A stretch of DNA of 64,000 nt, from contig NC_063262.1 in assembly GCF_019578655.1 (NCBI RefSeq), positions 8,377,582 to 8,441,581 of the forward strand, written 5' to 3'. Origin of the DNA: Ricinus communis. Its lineage: Eukaryota; Streptophyta; Magnoliopsida; Malpighiales; Euphorbiaceae. How positions within the stretch are numbered: the first letter of the stretch is position 1; every line of letters starts with the position of its first letter. The notes beneath the pieces were generated by a model. That model searched no databases and was not told the origin of the DNA. It saw only the letters and a list, made by a program, of their open reading frames with translations. Made by a program: the position numbers and the translations under genes. Shown in pieces: positions 23,286 to 35,637 of the stretch.

Positions 23286-25708
23286 CAATCAAAGTTCGAT
23301 CTTATCAAGCGTGGCTTATACAGCTCAAATATTCTCTTATTATATCCTTGATATCTAAGATTTATCTCAATTTATTTTATGCATTTGTATGTTCGTAAAT
23401 TTTGACAAATTGATGGTAACTGTTAGCACCTCTTTTTCGAATACATATATCAACGGGAAAAAACTAACAACTCTATAATGAGAGTTACTACTTTCTCAAG
23501 CCTCGGGAGGAGAAGGACAGATGAATCCGAGGCTGAGATCGAGGTTAGTCCACCTGGAATCAGCTTTTTGAAATCAATATGGATCTAATTGTTAGAAAAA
23601 ACTAAGTTTGAGGGTCAAAATGGCAATTTTTACAAAATCATGGACTAAATCGCAAAAATCAGAACTTTTTCTCTAGACCCAATCGGCTCTGTATAGTGCC
23701 AATCAGCTCTATATAGTGTCAATCGGCTCTAGGTTAAAGTCAATAGTTCTTGACTCACCGATGTCATTTTTTTCGGACGATTTTACGTCAAAGTACAGTT
23801 TCTAGAAGGTTTCCTTAGTGGTAACCATTGTTTTATCAATTATTACTTTAATTTTAAATAAATAAAGAGGATATTTATTAATATATTCATAGAATTTATC
23901 TCTTTCTCTAGGGTTTCCTCTGAAACCCTACCTCTATAAATAGTAAGAGGTGTTTTGGATTTCAAGGAGGAGGCAAGAATTAATTTTTTATCGAGAGCAA
24001 TTTTAATAACAAAGAACACTCAGAAAGAAAGAAAAGAGAGAGAAATCAAAAGAGAACAAAAGAAATTGCACTATTGATCATAATTAAGATTCAAAGATTC
24101 AAGCCACTAAAGAAAGAAGAATTTTTAAAACTTAGCCTATTAAAAAAGAAGACTTTTGGAAATTTTTTTTTCAAACGACAGAAGATTTTTTCATGTCAGA
24201 TCCAGCTCTAGATTCCTACCCAGTTTTTGATTCAACTGCTTCCTCATCACCCAAGACATGCAGATCTAAGATACACGGTGACAACCTGAGGGTTTCTACC
24301 ACCATATATCTGCATCAATCATAAAAACTAGTTCTTTTGTTCTTTTTCTATCTTTTTTTATTTTCATTTAGAAACATGATTAGAGTTTTTATTTTTTTAT
24401 CAATATAATTAGATTAGGATTTTAGAATATGCATGTTAATTGGGTTTTGAATATGATAATAAGAACTAGAATTTTTTTTTTTTTAGATTTGACATTTTGC
24501 TGACTAGGGTTTTAGATTTATGTAGAAATATGATCATATGATTAATATTTAGTTTTTATCAATATAATTTGGTAATTAACTCTAAATTAAAAAATACTTA
24601 TTTATTTTAATAACCTATTGTCAGTTTATGGAATTTTTATTTTTTTTTAGCAATCTAGGTTTTTTCAGCCCCTTTACTTTTACTCTGTTAATTTTTTTAG
24701 CTATTTTTTCTCATTCTAATTTCTTTTAAACATCTATGCATGTGAAAATCGCTTCTGAAATATGGGATTGGACTGACAAATGAGGGAAGATCGAAGGAAA
24801 ACTGACTGGAATGCATCCCTAGACTCTAGAGCCGATCGGCTAACCATGGTGGCCCCCATATCTTTTGCCTTTTTGGTAGTTTTTAAAGTATTCTTGGCCC
24901 CTGTTTAGTTTTAGGCCTTTCTGGTTCTGTAATCGTAGTTGTAGACGTGTTGTAATAGCTAGAATTTCTTTTTCTGCTTTATTTTCTTTATTATTATTTT
25001 ATTCATTGCATGTTAACCCAATACATAATTTTGTAATTGATTAATTAAGAAGGGCCACGTAGACTTAGGGCTAAAAGACTGATCCAACTAAATTTGGTAG
25101 TCTAATATGCTACCCATTTTAATTGGGCCTAAACCCTAAAATTCAATTAGACTAGTGGACTTGGACATGTTTAGTTAAAGTTTGAACTTAGTTATGATTG
25201 AGATTACAATGAATGAACTTTCTCATAACAAGTAGTCCAACAGGTTCAAAGGCTGAAATTAAAAGAGCATAGCATGTAATTAATTAGAATAGGTGGACCT
25301 TATACATAATTTGTTAGTAAATTAGATTAAAAATTTAATACGGATTGGGCTTGAATAAAATGGACTAAATTTAGGTGTATTATATGTTGCTTTGGCATGT
25401 CTGTGTATAAAATGCTTACATTTATAGAAAATATTTTGTTAAATAATAAATTTAAAAACTAATATACATAAATAAGAAAGTTGGCTTCCTGATCTATCTC
25501 TGAAGTCTGTGGCTTAAGCTTCCTTATGGAATCTGAGAAAAGCTACTCATTAATAAAAGTATCCCGGTGATTATTCGGGTGACGACTCCCATCTCCGTGC
25601 TAGTCTCAATGACTAGTTAGTGTATTTCCGATTAGGTTGAAAAGCCTTACAGTGCTGTAGTCGCTAAAAACACTTAAGTGCGCACCTGGTACCGCCGCAC
25701 ACACAACC

Positions 25709-26243
25709 AAAATCAATTTATTTGTTTACCTATTTAGAAGGTAGCTAGTTATTTTAATCAAGAGCTAAGATTAAAAAAAATAACCGTACATCAGTACAGC
25801 ATGTGCACTATAGAATCACCCTAATTATACAAATAAGAATATACACAACAATTTATATTTTGAGTACTTCTTTAAAGGTAATGGAAATACTAAGAATTAA
25901 TTTTCTAATGTCCTTATGATAAACTAAATATTGGACTACTAATTATCAATTAAAAGATATTATTCAAGAAGTATCACTTGGGAGAGCCACTCAAAACTAT
26001 GAAAAGAAAAGACAAAACGCAGAATTTTGAGAGGTAAGAGCCCCTCCCATTCCCATAGAAAGAAAAGGAAATCACGCAGAATATGGTCTTTTTGGAATAA
26101 TATCATTTATATTGTAGGCGTTTTTTTTTTTCAAATGTATACTAACTTCTTTTTGAGAAATACTTAAACTCTCTTTTTCTCTTTTTTTTTCTTTACGATT
26201 TGTATATAATTTAGCTCTGTTTTCTTTTTTCCTTTTTTAGTTG

Positions 26244-26281
<38 letters not shown>

Positions 26282-28824
26282 AATAGGCTACTCCTTTGTC
26301 TTTTTCGCTTCATCTTAAATTTCTCTTAAATATGATAGCTACAAATTAATGGTTAAATCTTATTAAGGTGAAGAGGATAAAAATATTGAATTGAAACTAA
26401 AAAAATTCGAGCTTCATCATCAACACTTAGTTGTATTTTTTGTGGTCAATGTATGCTTAAGCTTAGGGACTACCCAAACAATGTTATAAGGGTCTCGACA
26501 TTATTGTGATTTCAAAATAAATGTTAAATGAGTAGTAGGGTTGGTATTTTGTAATTAGAGAGATAGATGAAATAATAGAAATAACGATAGATATGAATAC
26601 GTTGGAAGAATAATGGGTTCTTCTTTTTTGCTTTTTTATAGTTGACTATAGCGTTTCTTTACTATTTTCCTAAAAAATAGCGAGTGATGTGAATCTCTTT
26701 TTTATGCGTGTTTGACAAACTAATTTTATTTGAATAAATTTTTGTTGCATGTTTTAATTTGGAAGAAATTTTTGAATTTTTGATTTGTTGATTTGTAATA
26801 AAAAGATAGATGATTGCAATTGATATTTTAAATATGCACCTAAGATGTTGGATGAATTTTCTGAATAAATTTCTTTTTTGCTCTTAATGATAGTCTTAAT
26901 GATTGTGGCGTTGATGGATTTGATATTATACTCGAAATAGTATACATATACTATATATACGAATAGATACCAAAACATATACATAAATACTATTTTGATA
27001 TGCTAGAACTTTTATGTATATTGTGCTTACATTATTGTTTCTTTTCATTTCTATGTTGAGAAATATAAAGTGAAGAATGAGAAGGTGAATGAATTTATAG
27101 AATGATCAAAGAAAGAGTAGATGGATCATTTTACAACTAGCAAAGAAATGAGATAGCATGAATCATTAATTCAAGACTTGTTAGCTAGTTATTTAATTTA
27201 TTTTATTTTATTTTTTTCTTATAATGGTACTACCTACGTATGGACAAGTAATGAAATGACCTTTTGAGTTGGCCAATAAATTGGATTAAATATAATTATG
27301 TTATACATTGATGATGTTTGATAATATACTTATAATTGGTAAACTGTTAAATAGCGGTCCAACTTATAATTATGTAGATACCAAAGGTACAAAATAGAAA
27401 CTAAATAACAATTTCAGATACTATTTATATATTATACATATACTAAATATATATGAAACATATACCACAATCTGTGAATATATATCATTTACTGTAACTT
27501 TTACTTGTGTTTTTGTAAAGATATAAACATATAAGTATATTATATATATAGAATATATATTAACATAAATTAAATATATTTCATTACATTGAATGAACAT
27601 TGATATTATATCTATTATTACTGAAAAAAATTCAAAATGAAAATATGTTAAAAAAATTGAAATTTTGATTAAAAATTACTTAACATATATATTTTTTTAG
27701 AATACCTAACATATACTTAACATATAGCTCACATACAAATTTTATATTTAAGATATAAAAGATAAGTGTATTCTGTACTATTTTTTAAGAGTTTATATTT
27801 TTATTTTTATAAATCTGCAGTCTATATGAATTAAAATAGTTGGATATACTAAATATATATTTCATATATTACCATATATTTGTTTAGCGTATATCATTTG
27901 GTGTTACTTTCTACCTTCTTTAAAAGGGTCAATATTTGAAGTATACTATAAATATATGCAATAGATACTAAAATAAGTGTTATGTATACCATTTTTTAGG
28001 AATTTACTTTTTAAATGTTTTATATTTGAAATATATATGTAATGTATTTCATATTTTATCAAATGGGTCTCATTTACTTCTACATATTTTTATCATATTA
28101 TGTTGTATGTATAAGACATTTAATAATTTCATTACAGAATAATAAAATAATTGTCATAATGACTTTTTTTAATTTCTAATAATAGTGAGTGTTATTATAT
28201 ATAAATCTTAACTAAATTAATCAATTAAAAGTGATATTATATCTATTACTATAAAAAATGACTATTGAACTTAAAATATTTAAATTAAATAAATTTAAAT
28301 TTAAATTGATATATACCCAAAATATACCTAGCATATACTTTTTACTGTACATTTATAAAAAAAACTCTCTTTATGACATTTTTTATATTTCTTTTTAAAA
28401 CAAAATTGACTTATACATAAAATAAATTATATTCTTAATAAATTCAACAATAATATAAATTCAATTTGTAGCTTAATATTAATGATTTATAAAATGTTTC
28501 AAAAAAGTTCTAAATTTTATAACATATACCATTTGTATATAAACGGATATTGTTTTCTGTATTTTTGCATAGAAGATATACCATTTTCTAGATTTTATGT
28601 TTACCTGCAATTTTTAGTTGTGATATGCAAAATTCAACTCAAAACTCTTTAAACTATTATCAATATCCTGAAATGATATTGATTTATCAATTATAACTCA
28701 ATATCGACCAAAACAATCAAAGATCTATCTAAAATAAACTGCGATTGTTATTGCTTGATCTATCTTTCAATGAAGAAAAATGAAAATCTTAGATCTGATT
28801 ATTTTCCATTTAATGATTAACTTT
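25709..28824. other. AT-rich intergenic DNA
   Basis: About 3.1 kb with no supported gene. It includes a CT microsatellite (26249-26278) and a long zone (about 27360-28600) dominated by variants of ACATATACT and ATATATATTT. Part of the latter (about 27380-27470) resembles 48170-48290. The open frame 26754-26984 (minus) has low-complexity composition and no recognisable motif. Confidence 0.5.
26249..26278. repeat. (CT)15 microsatellite
   Basis: 30 bp of uninterrupted CT dinucleotides next to T-rich DNA. Confidence 0.9.
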
Positions 28825-30147
28825 TGATAGGTCCAAACTATATATAGTTGTTTAAGATATTTTAGAGCTTTAATGATATATTTTCTATATATAATAGGGT
28901 GGAAGTATGTGCTTTTACCTCACTTAAGTTTAATTCTCTATTTTCAAGTAATATTAGCCAAGAGAGTGAAATATGGAGAAAAATACTCAAAAAAGAGCTT
29001 AAATATGACTGTTGTTGTCAAAGGTCCAAGATTAAGACATGTGGACTTGCTATTTGTTATGCTAGCTGAATTATACAAGACCCAAGAAGGGTATTTTTAT
29101 CATTTTATATAATTATTAAGATTTATATTAAGAGTTAATATTTGGTGGAGATAAGGATACCTATAGTTTTATCTATTATATAGACTTATATTGGGTATAC
29201 TTATCTTTAAGGAAACTTATTTGGAGGAGGACTCTACTCTATATCTGTCCATCTCTATAAATCTAGTTATAAGGAGAGGATGAGAGGTATCTCATATATG
29301 CTCTCTGCTACATCTCCACCTATATTTGTCCATTATTCTCTTATCTACAATTCTCTACATTTCATCTTCCACAAACACTTAGTTTAGTTTTTCATTCTTC
29401 TTTTAAGATCTAAGAAGCTTTGCAAGAAGTGGATTGTGAGGACCAATCATCTTCTTACTTGAAGAATTCTGGATTTCAAGAGAGTTTTTATTTTATTATT
29501 TTTATATATTTTTATTTAATACCATGATCAATGGGTTAAATATGTTATACTAGTTTTTATAAGTGTTTAGTTTAGCCTTTTTACTTTTGTATGAATCTTG
29601 TTATTTATTTATTTAATGAGTGATTTCTTTACCTTCATATCTTTATTAGTTTCAGTTATTATTATTAGTTAACCATCATATTAATTTAATAATAGTAATT
29701 GTTATGAAAAAAAATTAGGTTGAATATATTAGAGACACCATATTTGCTTAAATTTATGTTTATGGAAGAAACTTCAGTTACATCATTAGTTTGAGTGGCT
29801 AAAGAAAAATTCAAATCACCATCTCATTCATTAGATATAGGCTTAATGTAAAACAAGAGGATTACTAAGTAATTGGCTAGGCTAAATACTATTTTCATCA
29901 TATAGTTTTAAATTATAGCATTTATATTGCATATTTATTTATTGTTTGGTTAATTTTATTTATGAATATCATATTCTCTCAAAATATTGGTTTAGAGTGT
30001 TCAGATTTACTTTTATTGTTTTGTGTTGGTAATTAGTCTATATAATTAGTGGTCTCATACTTCTTTAAGAGATTGACCTCGAGGTGAATTTACCATTTCA
30101 CTATAGAAATGGTTCATGCATTTGCGAGTACTAATTTAGACACATCA
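28825..30147 (+). repeat. 5' LTR of the Athila-like element
   Basis: Starts TGATAGGTCC and ends ACACATCA, 1323 bp. TATAAAT at 29256-29262 is the likely promoter. Related LTR pieces are at 2150-3022, 45372-46075 and 46076-46583; this is the only copy that keeps the promoter part. The open frame 28873-29112 lies in U3 and is not conserved. Confidence 0.85.
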
Positions 30148-30153
30148 AACTTT

Positions 30154-30170
30154 TGGCGCCATTGTCAGGG
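30154..30170 (+). other. tRNA-Asp-type primer-binding site
   Basis: TGGCGCCATTGTCAGGG, two mismatches from TGGCGCCGTTGCCGGGG, the site complementary to the 3' end of plant tRNA-Asp used by Athila/Tat elements. It lies 6 bp after the LTR end. Confidence 0.8.
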
Positions 30171-30373
30171 AACTGTGTCCAAATTTTATTATATTGATTG
30201 ATTGTCAAAATTGTCCTGTGTTTATTTGTTTGTTTGTTTTGTATTTTGTATTTTTTTATGTATTTTTTTTGTTCTTAATTTTTTTTTATGTTCTTAGATT
30301 TGAAAATTCCTTTTGTTTTGTATGCCTAGTAGAAAAAAAACTATAAGAAGAATAAAAAAAAGAAGTTGATATT

Positions 30374-31810
30374 ATGGAAAATCCACCAAGATAAATAGGA
30401 GTTGAAAGGCAAATAACTATAAAAGATTATGCACGGCCTACTTCATGCATAGTTATAGGTGATGCATCTAGAAATTATAAACTTAAGAACATATATTTTA
30501 ATATACTTTCTTCATTCTATGGTATGCCTAGTGAAGATGCATTGACATTTATCAGAGAATTTTATGCTATAGTTCATATTTTTTCATTATCTGGATTAAA
30601 TGAAGATCAATTGAGAATGAGGTGTTTTCTTTATTCACTGGAAGAAAAAGTAAATGCTTGGTTAATGACCTTGCCTCCAAATTCTTTAAGAACTTAGGGT
30701 GAAGTTTATCAAAAGTTTATGAGTAGGTTTTACTCATATCAAAAGACTAAAGAATTAAGAGCTGAAATTTCTAATTTTTATTAAAAGGATACTGAATCCT
30801 TTCTTGAAGTATGAGATCGCTTCAAATCACTTTTATTGTAATGTCCACACCATGGATACCCACTCCTAGTAACTAACTAATCATTTTATAATGGTTAACA
30901 CAACAATATCAATGTATGGTTGAAACTGCAGCTGGGGGTGCTATGTCAAAAAAGACTATTGATGAGGTTTATGACATCTTTAAAATGTTAGAAGCTAATT
31001 CTCAACAAAAGAGTGTGAGGATAAAAAGAGTAGGAGTCAATGAAGTAGTAGCTAGTAGTGAGATGGTCATGCAATTGGCTGAATGGACTAAGCAAGTTAA
31101 GATGCTTGCTTCAACCAAAAATGCACCAAGCAATGATGTTTGTAATATTTGTGGTATTTATGGTCATGGTGCTAAATATTTGTTCATTCTTTGATAATTA
31201 TAGAGGAAATATATAAAGCAAATTTTTTGAATTCTTACCAACCTAGACAACCTATAAATGACCCTTATTCCAACACATATAATCCATGTTTGAGGAATCA
31301 CCCAAATTTTTCTTGGAGATATAATGACCAAAATCCACCATAAATATTAAAGAATTCAAATCAACCTTATTACCAAGACCAATATTCTGAACTCCAATCC
31401 TTCATTTCAAGATTAAGAACAAACCTTTTAATCTAATGAGCAAAAGTAGCCAAGTTTGGAAGAAACATTTCAATCATTTATGATGACTTCTTATGATAGG
31501 ATGAAGAGGCATGAGAAAAAGACAGATTCCATTGAGACTTCAATAAAATGTTTAGAAGTTTAAATATGATAAAATTGTTGAAGTTGTTCAAGAGCTCAAG
31601 AAAGAGAAACTATCAAATTGACCTGAACAAGCCAATGTTATTAATGTTATTAACAAAGGTGAGGTCGTTAATAATAAAATTGATATAGAAACTGAAAAAT
31701 ATTCTTCTTCTTATGCAGATACATTTAAAGATAATGGATTAATGAATGTTGGAAGAATTTGTAAAGGATATTTTATAAAAGAACTAATGAGAAAAAGGGC
31801 ATTTTAATTA
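30374..31810 (+). pseudogene. gypsy gag, first copy
   Basis: From ATG at 30374, after a stop, the frame reads DASRNYKLKNIYFN, LSSFYGMPSEDA, FIREFYAI and WLMTLPPNSLRT, the standard plant gypsy retrotransposon-gag domain. It continues across stops to TAAGGAMSKKT (about 30940) and a partial zinc knuckle CNICGIYGHGAK near 31150. The tail (31260-31790) is Asn/Gln/Pro-rich and frameshifted. The same protein is encoded again at 35701-36960. Gag would form the particle shell and package RNA. It is cut at about 31810 by the solo LTR. Confidence 0.85.
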
Positions 31811-31818
31811 GTTCATGG

Positions 31819-34370
31819 TGTTAAATTTTAATTGGAAAATGTTTAGCAAATTGATTAATTAAATTAATTATCTGTTAAGACTAAATTGAAAATTTATTTT
31901 GAAATAAGGATTAAAAGTATAATTTTATTAATTTGGGGTTTTAACGAAAATTTGTATGTTTGGTATTTTTGTAATTAACTATGTCGGCAAGGGTTTTTTG
32001 GTAATTTTAAATTTAAAAGTAAGGGTAAAAATATGTAATTATGTATTTTCAATAATTCTAATTTGACCTAAATTAAATAATTAGGAGCTTAATTGTAAAG
32101 CTAAAGGAAACTTTAGGAGTTAATTAGAATTTTTATTGGATGAAATTGTTGTAATTAAAAAAGTTGAGGGACCAAATGGTAAGAAAGAAAAGTTCAGGGA
32201 CCCTTTGTTGAATTAGAGAAGAAAGAAAAGGAAAGAAGAAAGCAGGGGGTCGAGGGAAGAAGAAGGAGGAGAGGGAGTGTCGTCTAGTCGGTGGTGTCGG
32301 GTTCTAGAGGCCATGCCTACCAAGGCAATCGCTGCCGAGGGCAAGAATCGGCGGGAGGAGCGGTGGAAAGCGCAAGGAAGAAGAGAGGCGGTTGTCGGCA
32401 CCGTGCATAGCGTGTCCGCCGGTACCAAGGATGGCGATCGGCTTGTCGGAGCGTGAGCTTCCTTTTGGCGACAGCGGCAACGCTTTTGGTGGCCGAAATT
32501 ATAAGATCCGGTAGAGAGAAAGAAGGGGAAGCCGACGTTTTCTAGCTTTTCCGATGAGCTCCGGCGAGCTTTGGCTGATCGGAGGACATATCCGGACTCT
32601 CCTTAGCTTAAGCTTCGTAATGGCACCGGTTTTGTGGCGATCGAACTTCGTTTGTAAATCGACGGTCGAGATTGTCCGTAAATTCCTTCGAATGATCAGG
32701 AGTCAGATCGGAAAATCGGATGTGGGGATCGTAATCAGCGTGTCATTTCGAGTCCGTTAATGCGTTCGGATCGTCAATCGGACTCCGGCGGCTGGAGGAG
32801 AGTCGACCGAGCGATCAAGCATCTCGGTGATTTTCTCTGGCCCGTTGATTTCAGAATTCTTTGGTAAATCTTATGTTTATTGATTTGTGTTTAGCATTAG
32901 AGGTATTGTGTGTTAAAATATTGCTTGTCGGACTGCGTGCCTTAGGTCGTGTTTTGTGATGTGTGGCGGAGTCGGGAAAATAGTGAAGTCTTGTGGACCC
33001 GACTACCGTTAAAAATAAATTGTTGAATATTTAAAGTGTTTTCTGGCAGGTCCTGGACCCGTTTTACGGGGGTAAATGTCCGTATTATAGGGGAGGTTCT
33101 GCCGAATTTTTAGTAGAATTTACCCAAGTCGAGATTTTTAGACAGTCAGTCCTAGGAATCTAGACCTTGGGATAATTGTCAATTGTTTCAGCGTTATTGA
33201 TATTTTTTTTCGTGATTAGATAAATCCTTCAGTTCGACGCGATCCAATCGAGGCATCGAAGCAGAGCTAGGAGGTCGTCGAAGCTATGAGTACGTGTCAT
33301 GTACAAATTTTAAATAGCTATTGTAATTAATTGATTTCAAGTTTAAATTATTCATTTAATTACTATTCATATATCATGCTCTTTGATTACTACTCATATA
33401 TATCATATTCTTATCATTGAATTTATTACTGTCTGATAACTCGGGATGGGACAACGGTAGAATATACTATTTTGAGGAGTGCACCGATATAAATTCGAGA
33501 GTGATAAAAAATGGGTAAAATGGTAAATTTAAAAAGGGATAAATTTAGGACTTGCCCTCGTCGAGCATCGCTCTTTAGGCTTAGAAGAGTGTGTTTGTCG
33601 GAGTAAAGGTCCCTGGTCGAGCATTACTCTCTAGGCGCCGGCTTATTTAGAAACCTAAGTGACTAGACTAGAGTTAAGGACCCTGGTCGAGCTTCACTCT
33701 CTAGGCGCCAGTCTTATTGGAGTAAGAGAGCCGAAAGGTTAAAAGTGTTAGTGATAATTAAGTGTTTGAATTGGATTTAAGGATCCTGGTCGAGTCTTGC
33801 TCTCTAAGCGTCAGTTCTGTTAGAATGAGAGAGAGTCGAGATGTTCAATGTTGGGATTAAGGTTCTGCTGGGGTACTCTGTCCCATAGTGTGTGAAAATT
33901 ATTTCATTTAAGCATGACATGACACGTTTATTCTTGCATGACTTAGTATTTATTTTAAGTTAAATAAATGTATTATTGAAGTGTTTGTAACTGTTTTTCC
34001 TTGGATATATGATTTTAACTCACTCTCGAGACTGACAGTCTCAATTTTACTGTTTTTCATATCTGTGATTGTTAGTCTTCCCGCGGCTCTTATCTAGCAA
34101 CCTGAATCCTTCATCATCGGGTGATGTAATTGGTTTGTATGTTAACTTGCAAAATTTTAGATTCTCCGTAGTAGAAATAATAGACTTATCAGTTGTATTT
34201 TTATGTAGTTTTGGGTCTCGCCTAATTCTTCTAGCAGACCAAATTAAATATGTAAAATTTAACGGTTAAGATAAGTTGTGGCATCAGTAATATCAGATGA
34301 GATTTTATTAAGTTATGAGTATTACCCATTCCCTAGTGCCGGTCACGGGCCCACAGATTGGGTCGTGACA
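31819..34370 (+). mobile_element. Second copy of the 2.9-kb LTR family (solo, 2.55 kb), nested
   Basis: Homologous to the reverse complement of 11138-14016 along its length. It starts TGTTAAATTTT (31819; the TGTAACACCC start is diverged) and ends GGTCGTGACA (34370). It interrupts the gypsy coding region between gag and protease. No perfect TSD: the left flank is CATGG and the right flank TGATG. CpG sites of the core are often changed to TG or CA relative to the other copy, consistent with methylation decay. Frames such as 32554-32760 are not genes. Confidence 0.85.
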
Positions 34371-34755
34371 TGATGTATGAACAATTTGGCTTGGGAGAGT
34401 TGAAATCCACCACCACCATGTCTCTACAACTTGCAGATAGATCAATAAAATATCCTAGAGTATAGTGAAAGACTTGCTAGTTCAAGTAGGTAAGTTAATA
34501 ATTTCTGTTGATTTTGTAGTGCTTGATATGGAAAACACACCAGTAAGGGATAACGAGTAAATTATACTCCTTGGTAGACCTTTTATGGCAACTACTAGAA
34601 CTGTGATTGATGTGCATAATAAAAAACTTACCATGACAGTTTTAGAAGAAATTGTTAAATTTAAAGTGTTTGATTTTCTAACTTTATCTCCTAAATTTAC
34701 TATAGATGAGTATTCATATGTTAATTGTTTAGATTCTCTTGTTTATGATAAAGTA
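34371..34755 (+). pseudogene. gypsy protease, first copy (C-terminal part)
   Basis: Reads with LGELKSTTTMSLQLADRSIK, then DFVVLDMENTP, ILLGRPFMATT and DVHNKKLTM across stops and a shift; this is the C-terminal half of the aspartic protease region. The catalytic DLGA part has been lost or lies beyond the solo LTR. The same segment is at 37680-37930. Confidence 0.8.
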
Positions 34756-35637
34756 TAATAATATTTTATTCTTAATTGATAAAAGCTTTCGTGACATTTC
34801 AAATGTTCGCATTAAAAATATAAAGTCATACTTGAAAGGAATGGCTTATGACCAAAAGGTGGAGTGAATGGATCAACACTTACCATGAGCATAATGAGGA
34901 ATATCTAGTTATAGCCAATAAACTTAGCAATTTTATTTTATTTTTATGCATTTAAGTTATTTTTTTAGTGTTTTATATTTACTATGTCAGCCTATGAAGT
35001 GAGCATTCCTACCTTCTATGATTCTCAAAGAGTAATATTTCTCCATGTGATAACATATAAATTTTTTTTAAATATTATGCTTTCATATTTAATTGATCAT
35101 ATATTATTATATGGATGTTGTATGCTTAATATATGTTGAATATTCGTTGATTATTAAAAAATATTAAATTAAGAGTTATTTAATTCTAGGCATGTTTCAT
35201 TTTCTTGTAGGGTTAGGAATTAATTTTTCTTTTACTATGTTTGTCATTAGTTAGGAATTAGTTATATTTTTAATTTTAGTGATTTTCTTAATTTAATTAT
35301 TTTGCTCAATTTTTAGTTTAAATTGTCATATATTTTTAGTTATTTAAGTATATATAATTTTAAATTATTTTATTTAAATTTATGTCTGTCATTAATTACT
35401 TGTCTTTAGAGTGTATAAAAGTTAATTACAAATGTTTAAATAAAATTTTAAAAAAAAATTGTGCGAGCCAAGTTGCGGTAATGCAAAGTCGCACGGGCCT
35501 GTAGCAGAATCAGCGGCAGAAGAAGATATGAGGTTATTTAAGTATATTTAATTTTAAATTATTTTATTTTTGTATGTTATTTGTTTATGTGCTTTTGTTT
35601 TATTTTTAATTTTTTTTTAGATCTGAGATTTTTCTTT
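34756..35637 (+). other. Integrase tail, 3' fragment and recombination junction
   Basis: 34830-34870 reads ERNGL-like and matches the end of the integrase region at 40608-40625 (GAAGGAATGGCTTATG), so RT to integrase has been deleted between here and 34755. 34900-35460 is AT-rich 3' non-coding DNA. 35465-35525 matches the GC-rich tract at 42096-42170. From about 35530 the sequence is the leader of the second element copy (matching 30230-30340). TTATTTAAGTATAT-like direct repeats at about 35340 and 35532 flank this junction. Confidence 0.6.

Larger units (their letters stand above)
20290..25708 (+). mobile_element. 3' part of a Tat-like gypsy element (copy B): antisense PMD gene plus LTR
   Basis: Contains an antisense plant-mobile-domain pseudogene (20593-22139), a non-coding zone with a minisatellite (about 23085-23285), then a long LTR-like sequence starting TGTTAGCACC at 23421 and ending near CCGCCGCACACA at 25704. 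TATAAATA at 23935-23942 and a U5-like end (GCGCACCTGGTACCGCC) support the plus orientation. No gag-pol or 5' LTR is present, and I found no purine tract directly before the LTR, so start, end and lineage remain uncertain. Copy A at 5500-7378 matches its middle. Confidence 0.6.

Noticed and set aside
26754..26984. 76-aa minus-strand ORF as a gene
   Set aside because: Low-complexity Ile/Tyr/Lys/Asn composition in AT-rich DNA, no motif, no neighbours or promoter to support it.
28873..29112. 79-aa ORF as a gene
   Set aside because: Located in U3 of the gypsy 5' LTR; the other LTR copies lack this region.
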